The translations under genes and the position numbers were made by a program. Shown one piece after another: positions 48,356-56,533 of a stretch of 64,000 bases of DNA. Below the pieces are notes generated by a model, which saw only the letters and a list, made by a program, of their open reading frames with translations, was not told the origin of the DNA and ran no database searches. The stretch comes from Phycisphaera sp. (GTDB lineage: Bacteria; Planctomycetota; Phycisphaerae; Phycisphaerales; Zrk34): assembly GCA_016125285.1 (NCBI GenBank), contig WGMA01000018.1, positions 1 to 64,000 on the forward strand. Direction: 5' to 3'. Within the stretch, counting starts at the first letter, position 1. Each line of letters starts with the position of its first letter.

Positions 48356-49609
48356 ATGACCGAATACCGAAAACACGAGATCGTGACCGGCCTGTTCATC
48401 CTCGCGGCGATCGGCGTCTTTGTGCTGTTCGCGTTCAAGGTCGGCAGCTTCGACCTGTCGCAGTACGTCGGCGGCGCCGGCGTGCACTGCGAGGCGTACT
48501 TCCGCAACATCCAGTCGCTCGAAGAGGGCACGCAGGTCGTGGTCGGCGGACGGCAGGTCGGGCGGGTCGCGTCGATCGAGCTGCTGCCCGCCGAGAAACT
48601 CGCCGAGCACGCCGACGAAGACGGCAAGATCCGCCCGATCGTCCGCGTGTCGTTCGACATCGACGATCCGCACGTCGTGATCAACCCCGCCAACGCCACC
48701 GTCATGCTCGCGCAGGACGGCCTGCTCGGCACGCACTACCTGTCGCTCGATCCGGGCTTCTGGGAGGGCGATTCGAAGCCGGTCGCGAACGTCGCGGGCA
48801 AGGAGCCGATGGTCATCCCCGTGACGACCGCGCCGGGTATGGACGCGCTGATGGCCGAGGCGACCGGCCTGCTGACCGACCTGCGCGGCACGCTTGCCGT
48901 GCTCTCCGAGCAACTCGAGAAGCCGAACCCCGATAACGCCACCGGCGCGATCGTCCTCAACGCGCGCGACACGCTGACCGAGTCGAAGAAGCTGCTCGCC
49001 CGCCTCAACGACCTGGCGAAGTCCGACAACCCCGAGGGCCTGCACGTCAAGATCATCAACCCGCTCGAAGAGCTGATCAAGACGACGGAGAAGGAACTCG
49101 TCGAGTTGTCGAAGCGCGTGCAGGAGAACACGCTGACCGAGGCCGAGAAGTTCCTCAAGGACGGGCAGGCGGCGCTGAAGGACGCGCAGGGCGCGGTGAC
49201 GGATGCGCGCAAGATGCTCGACGAGGGCAACCCGAAGATCCAGAAGATCCTCGCGAACCTCGAGAAGACGACCGGCGACCTCGACGGGTATCTCACGTCG
49301 ATGAAGGCGGACCTTACGAAGCTGCTCAACGACGCCGACACGCTGGTGACCAACACCGACGGGACGCTCGACGAGAACCGCACGGACATCCGCGAGACGA
49401 TCCGCCGGCTGCGTCGCACGATGTGGCAGGCGGAGATGGCGTTCCGCAAGGTGCGCGGCAACCCGGCGTACCTGCTGTTCGGCGACGACGAAACGGACCT
49501 CGAATCGCTGACGAGCGACGAGTCGGACTTCCGTTTCTCCGGCCGCGCCACGCCTTACCAGCAGCGCGACGAGGGCGACAAGGCCGCGGAAGGGGCGAAG
49601 AAGAAGTGA
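48356..49609 (+). CDS. mlaD: MlaD family (MCE domain) substrate-binding protein
   Basis: A 417-residue protein, much longer than E. coli MlaD (183 residues). An N-terminal membrane anchor (residues 9-30, GLFILAAIGVFVLFAFKVG) is followed by an MCE domain at about 35-130 (EGTQVVVGGRQVGRVASIEL, GLLGTHYLSLDPG). A long helical region at about 165-370 rich in Lys/Glu/Leu follows, then an acidic tail. The helical part may form a tunnel or tether across the periplasm, as in other long MCE proteins. The ATG at 48356 excludes 36 codons that would be read from a heptamer repeat. Its stop overlaps the next start. Confidence 0.92.
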   Translation: MTEYRKHEIVTGLFILAAIGVFVLFAFKVGSFDLSQYVGGAGVHCEAYFRNIQSLEEGTQVVVGGRQVGRVASIELLPAEKLAEHADEDGKIRPIVRVSFDIDDPHVVINPANATVMLAQDGLLGTHYLSLDPGFWEGDSKPVANVAGKEPMVIPVTTAPGMDALMAEATGLLTDLRGTLAVLSEQLEKPNPDNATGAIVLNARDTLTESKKLLARLNDLAKSDNPEGLHVKIINPLEELIKTTEKELVELSKRVQENTLTEAEKFLKDGQAALKDAQGAVTDARKMLDEGNPKIQKILANLEKTTGDLDGYLTSMKADLTKLLNDADTLVTNTDGTLDENRTDIRETIRRLRRTMWQAEMAFRKVRGNPAYLLFGDDETDLESLTSDESDFRFSGRATPYQQRDEGDKAAEGAKKK

Positions 49610-50553
49610 TGCGATTTCGGATTTCGGATTTCGGATTTCGGATCGTAGCCGTCGCCGCGGCGCTCGCGGTGACATTGCTTGCCGCGGGGTGTGCGCAGAA
49701 GACGATCACGCCGGTGGAGACGTCGTTCAACAAGGGCGTGTATCACCAGTCGAAGGGCAACTACGACGAGGCGATCGCGGAGTATCGTTCGGCGATTCAG
49801 GACGATCCGGCGGACTACCGGTCGCGATTCAACCTCGGCACGGCGCTGGAGGCGCGTGCGCTGGAGCACGCGGAGGCCGGTCGGCCGGACCAGGCGAAGG
49901 CGTTGCGGGCGCAGGCGGAGGCGGCTTACGCGTCGGTGTTGCAGCAGCAGCCGAGCAACGTGCGAGCGGCGGTGAACCTTGCGGCGCTGCGGTACGAGCG
50001 CGGCGACCGCGATGGGGCCAAGGCGCAGCTGCGCGAGATGATCGGCAAGCACGCCGACCTGGCGCTGCCGCGCAACGCGCTAGCGGCGTGGCTGCTGCGC
50101 GAGAGCGACACGTCGGGCGCGCTGTCGCTGCTCGAAGACGCGGCGCGGATCGAGCCGGCCAACCTGATGACGAACTACCTGCTCGGTGAGGCGCGGTGGA
50201 AGTCGGGCGACACGTCGGGCGCGCTCGCGGCGTTCGACAAGGCGCTGCTGCGTCAGCCCGACGACATCGCCACCCTGATGGCGCGCGGCAAGCTCAACGT
50301 TCAGATCAACGACCTCGTCGCCGCCCGCACGGACTTCCAGTCCGTGCTGTACGTCGACCCCGATCACCTCCAGGCCCACCACAATCTGGCGTCCGTGCTC
50401 GAAAAGCTCGGCGACCTCGAGGGCGCGGTCGGCCACACCTGGCGGGCGCGCGACCTGAGCGACGACCCGAAACAGGTCGCGGCGTACAACGCCAAGCTCG
50501 ATGAACTATACCGCCGCCTGCTCGACAAGCCGGCCGCGGCGTCGACCAAGTAA
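49609..50553 (+). CDS. TPR-repeat lipoprotein in the mla operon
   Basis: A 314-residue lipoprotein. The signal peptide ends in the lipobox LLAAGC (about residues 22-27). The mature part consists of TPR units from KGVYHQSKGNYDEAIAEYRS to AHHNLASVLEKLGDLEGAV. It is likely anchored in the inner or outer membrane and should bind protein partners. TGATG overlap with mlaD shows translational coupling, so it probably serves the lipid transporter. Oddity: residues 2-12 (RFRISDFGFRI) are encoded by a run of GATTTCG heptamers, so a repeat forms the n-region of the signal peptide. Confidence 0.85.
   Translation: MRFRISDFGFRIVAVAAALAVTLLAAGCAQKTITPVETSFNKGVYHQSKGNYDEAIAEYRSAIQDDPADYRSRFNLGTALEARALEHAEAGRPDQAKALRAQAEAAYASVLQQQPSNVRAAVNLAALRYERGDRDGAKAQLREMIGKHADLALPRNALAAWLLRESDTSGALSLLEDAARIEPANLMTNYLLGEARWKSGDTSGALAAFDKALLRQPDDIATLMARGKLNVQINDLVAARTDFQSVLYVDPDHLQAHHNLASVLEKLGDLEGAVGHTWRARDLSDDPKQVAAYNAKLDELYRRLLDKPAAASTK
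49613..49643. repeat. GATTTCG heptamer array inside a gene
   Basis: Four consecutive units of GATTTCG plus a fifth partial unit (GATCG). The array lies in frame at the 5' end of the TPR lipoprotein gene. Unlike the arrays at 23171 and 48243, no opposite arm is visible nearby. Confidence 0.88.
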
Positions 50554-50577
50554 ATCCAAGACTGAATCAAACGCGGA

Positions 50578-51882
50578 TCAATCGACGGTGACCGGCTGGC
50601 CGCACTCGATCAGCAGCAGGGTGATGTCGTCGTGCTGCTCGGCGGCGAGGGCGCTGATGGTCGAGACGATCGAGCGGAGCCGCTCCTTGGCGGGCAGGTG
50701 CGCTTTGTCCTTGACGACCTCGATGAGGCGTTCGACGGCGCGGTAGGGGTCGACGAGGTCGAGCGCCTCGGAGGCGCCGTCGGTGAACAGGTAGAGCGAG
50801 CCGCCGTCGGCGTTGACGCTGGTCTCGGGGAACACGAGGCCGGGCATGATGCCGATGGGTGGTGCGGCGGGAGGGACCTGTTCGAACGTGCCGTCGGGGC
50901 GGTGGATCAGCGCGGGCGGGTGTCCGGCGTTGGCCATGCGGACCTCGCCGGTGCGCGGATCGATGAATCCGGAGATGATCGTGATGAACATGCCCCGCGA
51001 CGTCGTGGCGTCGGCGATCTCGTCGTTGACGCGGCTGAGCAGCCGGCCGGGCGACGTCTCGCTCTTGGCTAGGTGGTGCAGGAGGCTGCACGCCTTGGCC
51101 ATCACCATCGCCGCGTTCATGCCCTTGCCCGACACGTCGGCGAGGTTGAAGTAGATGCGTCCGTCGGGCAGCGTGAAGTGGTCGTAGAAGTCGCCGGACA
51201 CCTCGCGCGCCGGGACGTTGATGCCGTGCACCATGCCGGGCTGCTCGCCGTCGGCTTCGGGGCGCGGGAGGAAGTCGAGCTGGATCTCGCGGGCGAGTTC
51301 GAGCTCCTTGCGGATGCGTTCCTTCTCGACGAGCTCGTCGGCCATCTGCGCGGTGCGGATCGCCAGCGCCGCCGCGGAGGCCAGCGCGGTGGTCAGGTGC
51401 TTGTCCTGATCGTCGAACATGCCGTCGGCGGTCTTCTTGTTGATGAGCTCGAGGGCGCCGATGCACTGGCTGCGCACGATCAGCGGGGCGCAGAGGACGG
51501 AGCGTGTGACGAAGCCGGTCTCGGAGTCGACGCCGCCGGTGAACGCCGCGTCGAGCTTGGCGTCGCGGACCATCTGCGTCTCGCGGGACTGCACGGTCTT
51601 GCCGACGATGCCCTCGGTGGCGCGGAGCTTGAGGCCGGTGATATCGACCGGGCCGGCGCACCCGTGGCACACCAGCAACGGCGTCTCGCCGGGCTCCAGC
51701 AGGAAGATCGACGCGGCCTCGGCGTCGAGGTACTCGAGAAACCGCTCCCCGGCCACCTGCAATGTTTCACGCACGTCGAGCGACTCGGCGAACGACTGCG
51801 TCAGCTCCGCCAGCAGTTCGAGCTGCTCGGAGAGGGGGCGCTGCGCCTTGTCGTCGAACATGTTGTCGAGGCTCGCGGTCAT
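50578..51882 (-). CDS. GAF-domain PP2C (RsbU/SpoIIE-type) serine phosphatase
   Basis: A 434-residue cytosolic protein. A GAF domain occupies about residues 20-185 (FLEYLDAEAASIFLLEPGE, SVLCAPLIVRSQCIGALELI). A helical linker contains KERIRKELELAREIQLDFLP. The PP2C domain runs from about 205 to the end, with metal-binding aspartates in SGDFYDHF, LADVSGKGMNAA, FTDGASEA and HDDITLLL. All expected motifs are present. Enzymes of this build dephosphorylate STAS proteins such as RsbV. It converges on the kinase/STAS/mla operon, its stop 25 bases from that of the TPR gene, so the STAS protein of that operon is the natural substrate. The ATG at 51882 is the only start consistent with the fold. Confidence 0.92.
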   Translation of the reverse strand: MTASLDNMFDDKAQRPLSEQLELLAELTQSFAESLDVRETLQVAGERFLEYLDAEAASIFLLEPGETPLLVCHGCAGPVDITGLKLRATEGIVGKTVQSRETQMVRDAKLDAAFTGGVDSETGFVTRSVLCAPLIVRSQCIGALELINKKTADGMFDDQDKHLTTALASAAALAIRTAQMADELVEKERIRKELELAREIQLDFLPRPEADGEQPGMVHGINVPAREVSGDFYDHFTLPDGRIYFNLADVSGKGMNAAMVMAKACSLLHHLAKSETSPGRLLSRVNDEIADATTSRGMFITIISGFIDPRTGEVRMANAGHPPALIHRPDGTFEQVPPAAPPIGIMPGLVFPETSVNADGGSLYLFTDGASEALDLVDPYRAVERLIEVVKDKAHLPAKERLRSIVSTISALAAEQHDDITLLLIECGQPVTVD

Positions 51883-52092
51883 CTGCCCGGCATTGTAAAC
51901 GCATCGTTGCAAAAGTGGGGATAAAAAAACGTGTGAGCCGAGGCAAATCCGACGCCAACCAGCAGATAGGTGGTGACGGGCGGGCCGCCGTCCGTCCGGC
52001 GAATCACGCAGAGTCGCTGCTACAATAAGCCATTGCCGCCGGACGCTGCGAGCACGACGCGCGTCCGTAAGTCTGGTTGAGGGCACGCACGC

Positions 52093-54702
52093 ATGAGTCA
52101 ACGGGCACGCATGATGTGGGGCGCCGCCGTGATCGGCGGGCTGTTGCTGTGGGCGATCGCGTGGAACGGCGCCGAACGCGCGACACCCATCGAGTCGATC
52201 GCCAGCGCCGCGCCGAAGCCCGCGCCGACCGCGACGACCGCGCCGTCCGACGCGCCTCCCGCACCAAAACTCGCCGACGCCGAAGCCTACGCCAAAACCA
52301 TCAAGCCGTTTTTCGCCAAGCACTGCACGGCGTGTCACGGCGAAGAGAAGCAGAAGGGCAAGCTGCGTCTCGACACCCTCGCCGTCGACTTCGTCACGCC
52401 GAAGATCGCCACCAAGTGGATCGAGGTGATGGACAACCTGAATCTCGGGGAGATGCCGCCGGAGGAAAAGCCCCGGCCGGACATCCACGCGCAGATGGCG
52501 GTGACGCATTGGATCGCCGCCGAGCTGCGCAACGCCGAGCGGCTCAGCCACGGGGCGGGCGGTCGCGTCGTGCTGCGACGCATGAACCGCACGGAGTACG
52601 CCAACACCATCCGCGACCTGATGGGCATGACGTTCCTGCCCGGTGACAGCCCGGTCGAGTTCCTCCCGCCGGACGGCACGGCCGAGGGCTTCGACAAGGT
52701 CTCCGCGGCGCTGATGCTCGACCCGTCGCTGCTGAACAACTACTTCGAGGTCGCGCAGATCATCGCCGACAAGGCGATCGCCGACGGCCCGCCGCCGTTC
52801 AAGACCGAGACGATGCGCCTCGAGATGGAGGACATCGCGAAGAACCGCGCCATCGACTACCTCTGCGCCACGCCCGGCATCGAGTGCGGCGAGAAGGACA
52901 TCGTGCTGATGCGCGGCTCGACGCGGTCGTACGGCGTGATGAAATACCCCGGCACGCACGACGAGATCCCCGTCAAGGGCATGTACCGCATCCGCGTCCG
53001 CGCGTGGGGCGAGCGATCGGCGGAGGGCGATGCCGTCATCATGCGCGTCCGCCAGAATCATCCGCAGGCCGACCAGGAGCTGCTGATGGAGACCGAGGTC
53101 ACCGACGAGCCGAAGGTGTATGAGATCGTCGTGCCGCGTGACCCGAAGTGCGGCGAGTACAACGTGTCGATCGTTAACGAGACGGGCTTCGAGACGACCA
53201 GCCAGGCGGGCGTGCAGATCCGCACCGGGCAGGACATGGCCGGCAAGGCGAAGGACTACGAGCGCGTGATCCGCCTGCAGTCGCGCCAGCAGATGGAGGC
53301 GCTGACGTGGGGCATGCCCGATCCGAAGGCGGCCGACACGTCGAAGCTCCGCAAGCTGCACGTCGACTGGATCGAGTGCACCGGCCCGCTGTACGACCAG
53401 TGGCCGCCGAAGAGCCACGAGATGTTGCTCGGCAAGGGCGAGGGGTCGCCGGACCCGGCGCGTCTGAACGTGATCTTCGAGCGGTTCATGACACGCGCGT
53501 TCCGTCGGCCGGTCGACGCGACGGAGATCGATCCGATCGTGGCGCTGTGCAGGTCGGAGCTTGAGGCGGGCGCGACGTTCAACGACGCGGTCCGCGCCGG
53601 CGTTGTCGCGGTGCTCTGCTCGCCGCGCTTTCTTTACATCGCCGAGCCGTCGAACACAAAAGAGCCGCGTCCGCTTGACGAATGGGAGATGGCGTCGCGG
53701 CTGAGCTATTTCCTGTGGTCGAGCATGCCGGACGATGCGTTGTTCGATCTGGCGCGGGCGGGCAAGCTGCGCGACCCCGCGACGCTGACGGCGCAGGTGG
53801 ACCGCATGCTCGCCGACGAGCGCGCCGACGGGTTCGTGCGCGGGTTCGGCGCGCAGTGGCTGCGCACGGACGAGTTCCGCAACTTCACTCCCGATACCAA
53901 GATCTATAAGCAGTACAACGACAAGCTCGGCGAGGCGATGGTGGGGCAGACGCTGGCGTTCTTCGGCGAGGTGCTGCGGCGCAACGAGCCGGCCACGTGT
54001 TTGTTCGACAGCGACTGGACGATGCTCAACGAGCCGCTGGCGAAGTTCTACGGGATCGACGGCGTGACCGGCGAGGAGTTCCGCCGCGTCAAGCTCCCGG
54101 CGGACTCGCACCGCGGCGGGCTGCTCGGCATGGCGGGCGTGGCGATGCGCGGGTCGGACGGCAACCGCACGAAGCCGGTCAACCGCGGCAAGTACGTGCG
54201 CGAGGTGCTGTTCAACGATCCGCCGGACCCGCCGCCGCCGAACGCCGGCGAGGTCGAGCCGAACATCAAGGGCAAGAACCTGACCGTGCGTGACCGGCTC
54301 ATCCAGCATCAGCAGATCGAGTCCTGCGCCGCGTGTCACAAGGGCATCGACGGCTACGGCCTGGCGCTGGAGAACTTCAACGCCATCGGCGCGTGGCGCG
54401 AGCGGCAGGACGGCGAGAACTTCCGCGGCAAGAACACGCCGCCGATCGATCCGTCCGGCACGCTGCCGAACGGCAAGAGCTACGAGACGTTCGAGCAGTA
54501 CAAGGCGCTGCTCGGCGAGCAGAAGGACCGCTTCGCGCGCGGCCTGTCCGAGAAGATGCTGACGTACGCGTTGGGGCGACCGATCGAGCCGTCCGACCGC
54601 GGGCTCGTCGATCGGCTCGCGACGCAGATGGCCGCGCACGGCTATACGCTGCGATCGCTGATCGATGGCGTGGTCACCAGCGAAGCGTTCATGACGAAGT
54701 GA
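52093..54702 (+). CDS. DUF1592-type planctomycete cytochrome c protein
   Basis: An 869-residue protein with an N-terminal hydrophobic segment (about residues 8-25), a Pro/Ala/Thr-rich linker, a cytochrome domain with CTACH at 78-82, DUF1587 (RMNRTEYANTIRDLMG), DUF1592, DUF1595, DUF1588 and DUF1585. A second haem motif, CAACH, lies at 745-749. A beta-rich insert of about 200 residues (from ETMRLEMEDIAKN to GVQIRTGQDMAG) lies between DUF1587 and DUF1592 and may bind a ligand. The likely divergent promoter region towards the phosphatase gene is about 210 bases. A DUF1552 partner follows 22 bases later. Confidence 0.93.
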   Translation: MSQRARMMWGAAVIGGLLLWAIAWNGAERATPIESIASAAPKPAPTATTAPSDAPPAPKLADAEAYAKTIKPFFAKHCTACHGEEKQKGKLRLDTLAVDFVTPKIATKWIEVMDNLNLGEMPPEEKPRPDIHAQMAVTHWIAAELRNAERLSHGAGGRVVLRRMNRTEYANTIRDLMGMTFLPGDSPVEFLPPDGTAEGFDKVSAALMLDPSLLNNYFEVAQIIADKAIADGPPPFKTETMRLEMEDIAKNRAIDYLCATPGIECGEKDIVLMRGSTRSYGVMKYPGTHDEIPVKGMYRIRVRAWGERSAEGDAVIMRVRQNHPQADQELLMETEVTDEPKVYEIVVPRDPKCGEYNVSIVNETGFETTSQAGVQIRTGQDMAGKAKDYERVIRLQSRQQMEALTWGMPDPKAADTSKLRKLHVDWIECTGPLYDQWPPKSHEMLLGKGEGSPDPARLNVIFERFMTRAFRRPVDATEIDPIVALCRSELEAGATFNDAVRAGVVAVLCSPRFLYIAEPSNTKEPRPLDEWEMASRLSYFLWSSMPDDALFDLARAGKLRDPATLTAQVDRMLADERADGFVRGFGAQWLRTDEFRNFTPDTKIYKQYNDKLGEAMVGQTLAFFGEVLRRNEPATCLFDSDWTMLNEPLAKFYGIDGVTGEEFRRVKLPADSHRGGLLGMAGVAMRGSDGNRTKPVNRGKYVREVLFNDPPDPPPPNAGEVEPNIKGKNLTVRDRLIQHQQIESCAACHKGIDGYGLALENFNAIGAWRERQDGENFRGKNTPPIDPSGTLPNGKSYETFEQYKALLGEQKDRFARGLSEKMLTYALGRPIEPSDRGLVDRLATQMAAHGYTLRSLIDGVVTSEAFMTK

Positions 54703-54724
54703 ACCAACGAACGGAGGCACGTGA

Positions 54725-56047
54725 ATGAACCTCGGCAAACGATTCCGACTCTCACGACGCACGTTCCTGCGCGGCTCGGGTGTGGCGGTGGCGCTGCCGT
54801 ACCTGCAGGCGATGATGCGATCGAGCGCGGTCGCCGAAGCCGCGGCCGAGGCGCCGTCGCGTATGGGCACGTTCTACTTCGGCACCGGCATGAACATGCG
54901 ACAGTTCACGCCCGCCGACGAAGGCCCGAACTACACCGCGACGCGCATCCTCAAGCCGCTCGACAAGCACCGTGGCAGCTACACCGTGCTGAGCAACATG
55001 TACCTGGCCGAAGGCGGCGGGCACGACGGGGCGTACCCGTTCGCGACCGCCGTGGCGAAGGGTGAGAAGCAACGCATCAGCCCCGACCAGATCGCGGCGA
55101 AGGCGATCGGTGGCGACACGCGGTTCGCGTCGCTGCAGATGTCGGTCGACCGCGGCACGAACTACGGCTCGCAGGCGCTGGCGACGAGCTCGTGGAACGA
55201 ACAGGGCGTGCCGCTCGCCGCGGAGAACGACCCGAAGCGCATCTTCGATCGCCTGTTCCGCCCCGACACGCCCGAGCAGAAGGCGCAGGAGAAGGGCGAG
55301 TTCCGCCGGCGTGGCTCCGTGCTCGACTACGTGCGCGCCGACGCGAAGCGACTCGACGGCAAGCTCGGCAAGGCCGACAGGCAGCAGCTCGAGCAGTACT
55401 TCAACAGCGTGCGCGAACTTGAGCAGCAGCTCGAGCGCCGCATCGACTGGGCCGACAAGCCCAAGCCGCAGCCGCAGCTCGACGGCCTGCACGATTACGC
55501 GAAGCCGATGCCCGGGCCGGAAGGCAACGGCGAGTACCTCTACGACGACTACGCGAAGATGATGTACGACCTGATCGTCCTCGCGTTCCAGACCGACTCG
55601 ACACGCGTGATCAGCTACGTGGTTCGCAAGGAGCTGGCCGGCGGCGTGTACCCGGAGTTTCACGTCTCCAAGGGCTACCACGCGCTGACGCATCACGGCA
55701 ACGATCCTCAGAACCTCGAGGAGCTTGCGAAGGTCGACACGATCTACATGACGCATTGGGCGTACCTGCTCAGCCGCTTGCAGTCGGTGAAGGAGGGCGA
55801 CGGCACGCTGCTCGACCGCACGGTGCTCGGCCTGTCCAGCGGCATGGGCTTCGAGCACAGCAAGGACAACCTGCCGACGATCCTCAGCGGCGGCGCCGGC
55901 CTCGGCGTCAAGCACCAGGGGCACCTGAAGCTCAAGGATCAAACGCCGATCTCGTCGATGTGGCACACGATGGTGGACCGCGTCGGCGTGAAGGTCGAAG
56001 GCGACTTCCAGGACTCCAAGGGCGTGATCAAGCCGCTGGTGACTTGA
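54725..56047 (+). CDS. DUF1552 family Tat-exported protein
   Basis: A 440-residue DUF1552 protein. The Tat leader LSRRTFLRGSGVAVALP lies at residues 8-24. The mature part has MGTFYFGTGMNMRQFTP and a late LGLSSGMGFEHSKDNLPTIL region. GGAGG seven bases before the ATG supports the start. It pairs with the DUF1592 gene upstream. Its stop codon overlaps the first heptamer of the repeat-flanked cassette that follows, so an insertion immediately behind or at the gene end is likely. Confidence 0.92.
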   Translation: MNLGKRFRLSRRTFLRGSGVAVALPYLQAMMRSSAVAEAAAEAPSRMGTFYFGTGMNMRQFTPADEGPNYTATRILKPLDKHRGSYTVLSNMYLAEGGGHDGAYPFATAVAKGEKQRISPDQIAAKAIGGDTRFASLQMSVDRGTNYGSQALATSSWNEQGVPLAAENDPKRIFDRLFRPDTPEQKAQEKGEFRRRGSVLDYVRADAKRLDGKLGKADRQQLEQYFNSVRELEQQLERRIDWADKPKPQPQLDGLHDYAKPMPGPEGNGEYLYDDYAKMMYDLIVLAFQTDSTRVISYVVRKELAGGVYPEFHVSKGYHALTHHGNDPQNLEELAKVDTIYMTHWAYLLSRLQSVKEGDGTLLDRTVLGLSSGMGFEHSKDNLPTILSGGAGLGVKHQGHLKLKDQTPISSMWHTMVDRVGVKVEGDFQDSKGVIKPLVT

Positions 56048-56532
56048 TGCTGGATGCTCGATGGCTCGCTGCGCTCGCGATGCTGGATCATGTTCGGTGT
56101 CCGCGTTCAACGCTCTGGATGAACAGCGTTAGCTTGCGACCGAGCATTTTGAGCCTTTTAGACAGTGCATCGTAGATTGTTTGGTCAGTCAGAGACTTGG
56201 TTTCGAACAACGTTTCGAGGTGATCGATGGTTTCATCGCAGGACGACGAGGCGAACACCAGAAATCGAATGAATTCCTGCTTGTACCGCCGCCGGCCGTA
56301 GCCTTCGACGATGTTGGCACGGATGGATTTGGCCGAACGGCGGATTTGCTGGCCAACCTCGTACATCTCGAATCTGGGAAGATCGCGCAATGACATCCGA
56401 TGGATATCGACCGACAGTTCGCGGGCAAGCGCCCACACTTCCAGTTTCCGGTAGCTCATCTGGTGTACCCCCGATGTCAAACCGCCTCGTCGGCGATCAT
56501 CCAGCATCCAGTATCCAGCATCCAGCATCGCA
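56045..56532. mobile_element. Putative heptamer-repeat cassette carrying a four-helix-bundle gene
   Basis: The left end (56046-56092) has GATGCTG/GATGCTC heptamers, interrupted in the middle. The right end (56498-56532) has five heptamers in the opposite orientation (CATCCAG, CATCCAG, TATCCAG, CATCCAG, CATCGCA). Between them is one gene on the minus strand. The cassette fits exactly between the stop codon of the DUF1552 gene and the ATG of the FGE-like gene (one base away). Its interior is visibly less GC-rich than both neighbours. No transposase is present. That it is or was mobile is inferred from the arms, composition and position. Confidence 0.5.
56088..56459 (-). CDS. Four-helix-bundle protein (S23 / rRNA intervening-sequence protein family)
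   Basis: A 123-residue protein of the family once called S23, found in intervening sequences of some 23S rRNA genes and widely scattered in bacteria. The start [20 protein letters not shown] and the core [20 protein letters not shown] are diagnostic. The fold is a four-helix bundle that forms pentamers in known cases and resembles the Avd protein of diversity-generating retroelements. Its cellular role is unknown. The ATG at 56459 is chosen because translation further upstream runs into the heptamer repeat. The stop lies inside the opposite repeat. The gene is less GC-rich than its surroundings, which suggests transfer. It is not in an rRNA gene here. Confidence 0.9.
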   Translation of the reverse strand: MSYRKLEVWALARELSVDIHRMSLRDLPRFEMYEVGQQIRRSAKSIRANIVEGYGRRRYKQEFIRFLVFASSSCDETIDHLETLFETKSLTDQTIYDALSKRLKMLGRKLTLFIQSVERGHRT

Positions 56533-56533
56533 C

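Noticed and set aside
51883-54870. An upstream extension of the GAF-PP2C phosphatase by about 1000 codons
   Set aside because: The extension is antisense to the DUF1592 gene and has no domain similarity. The phosphatase is complete from the ATG at 51882.
56045-56533. The four-helix-bundle gene as part of an rRNA intervening sequence or a diversity-generating retroelement
   Set aside because: No 23S rRNA sequence, reverse transcriptase or template/variable repeat pair is present around it.
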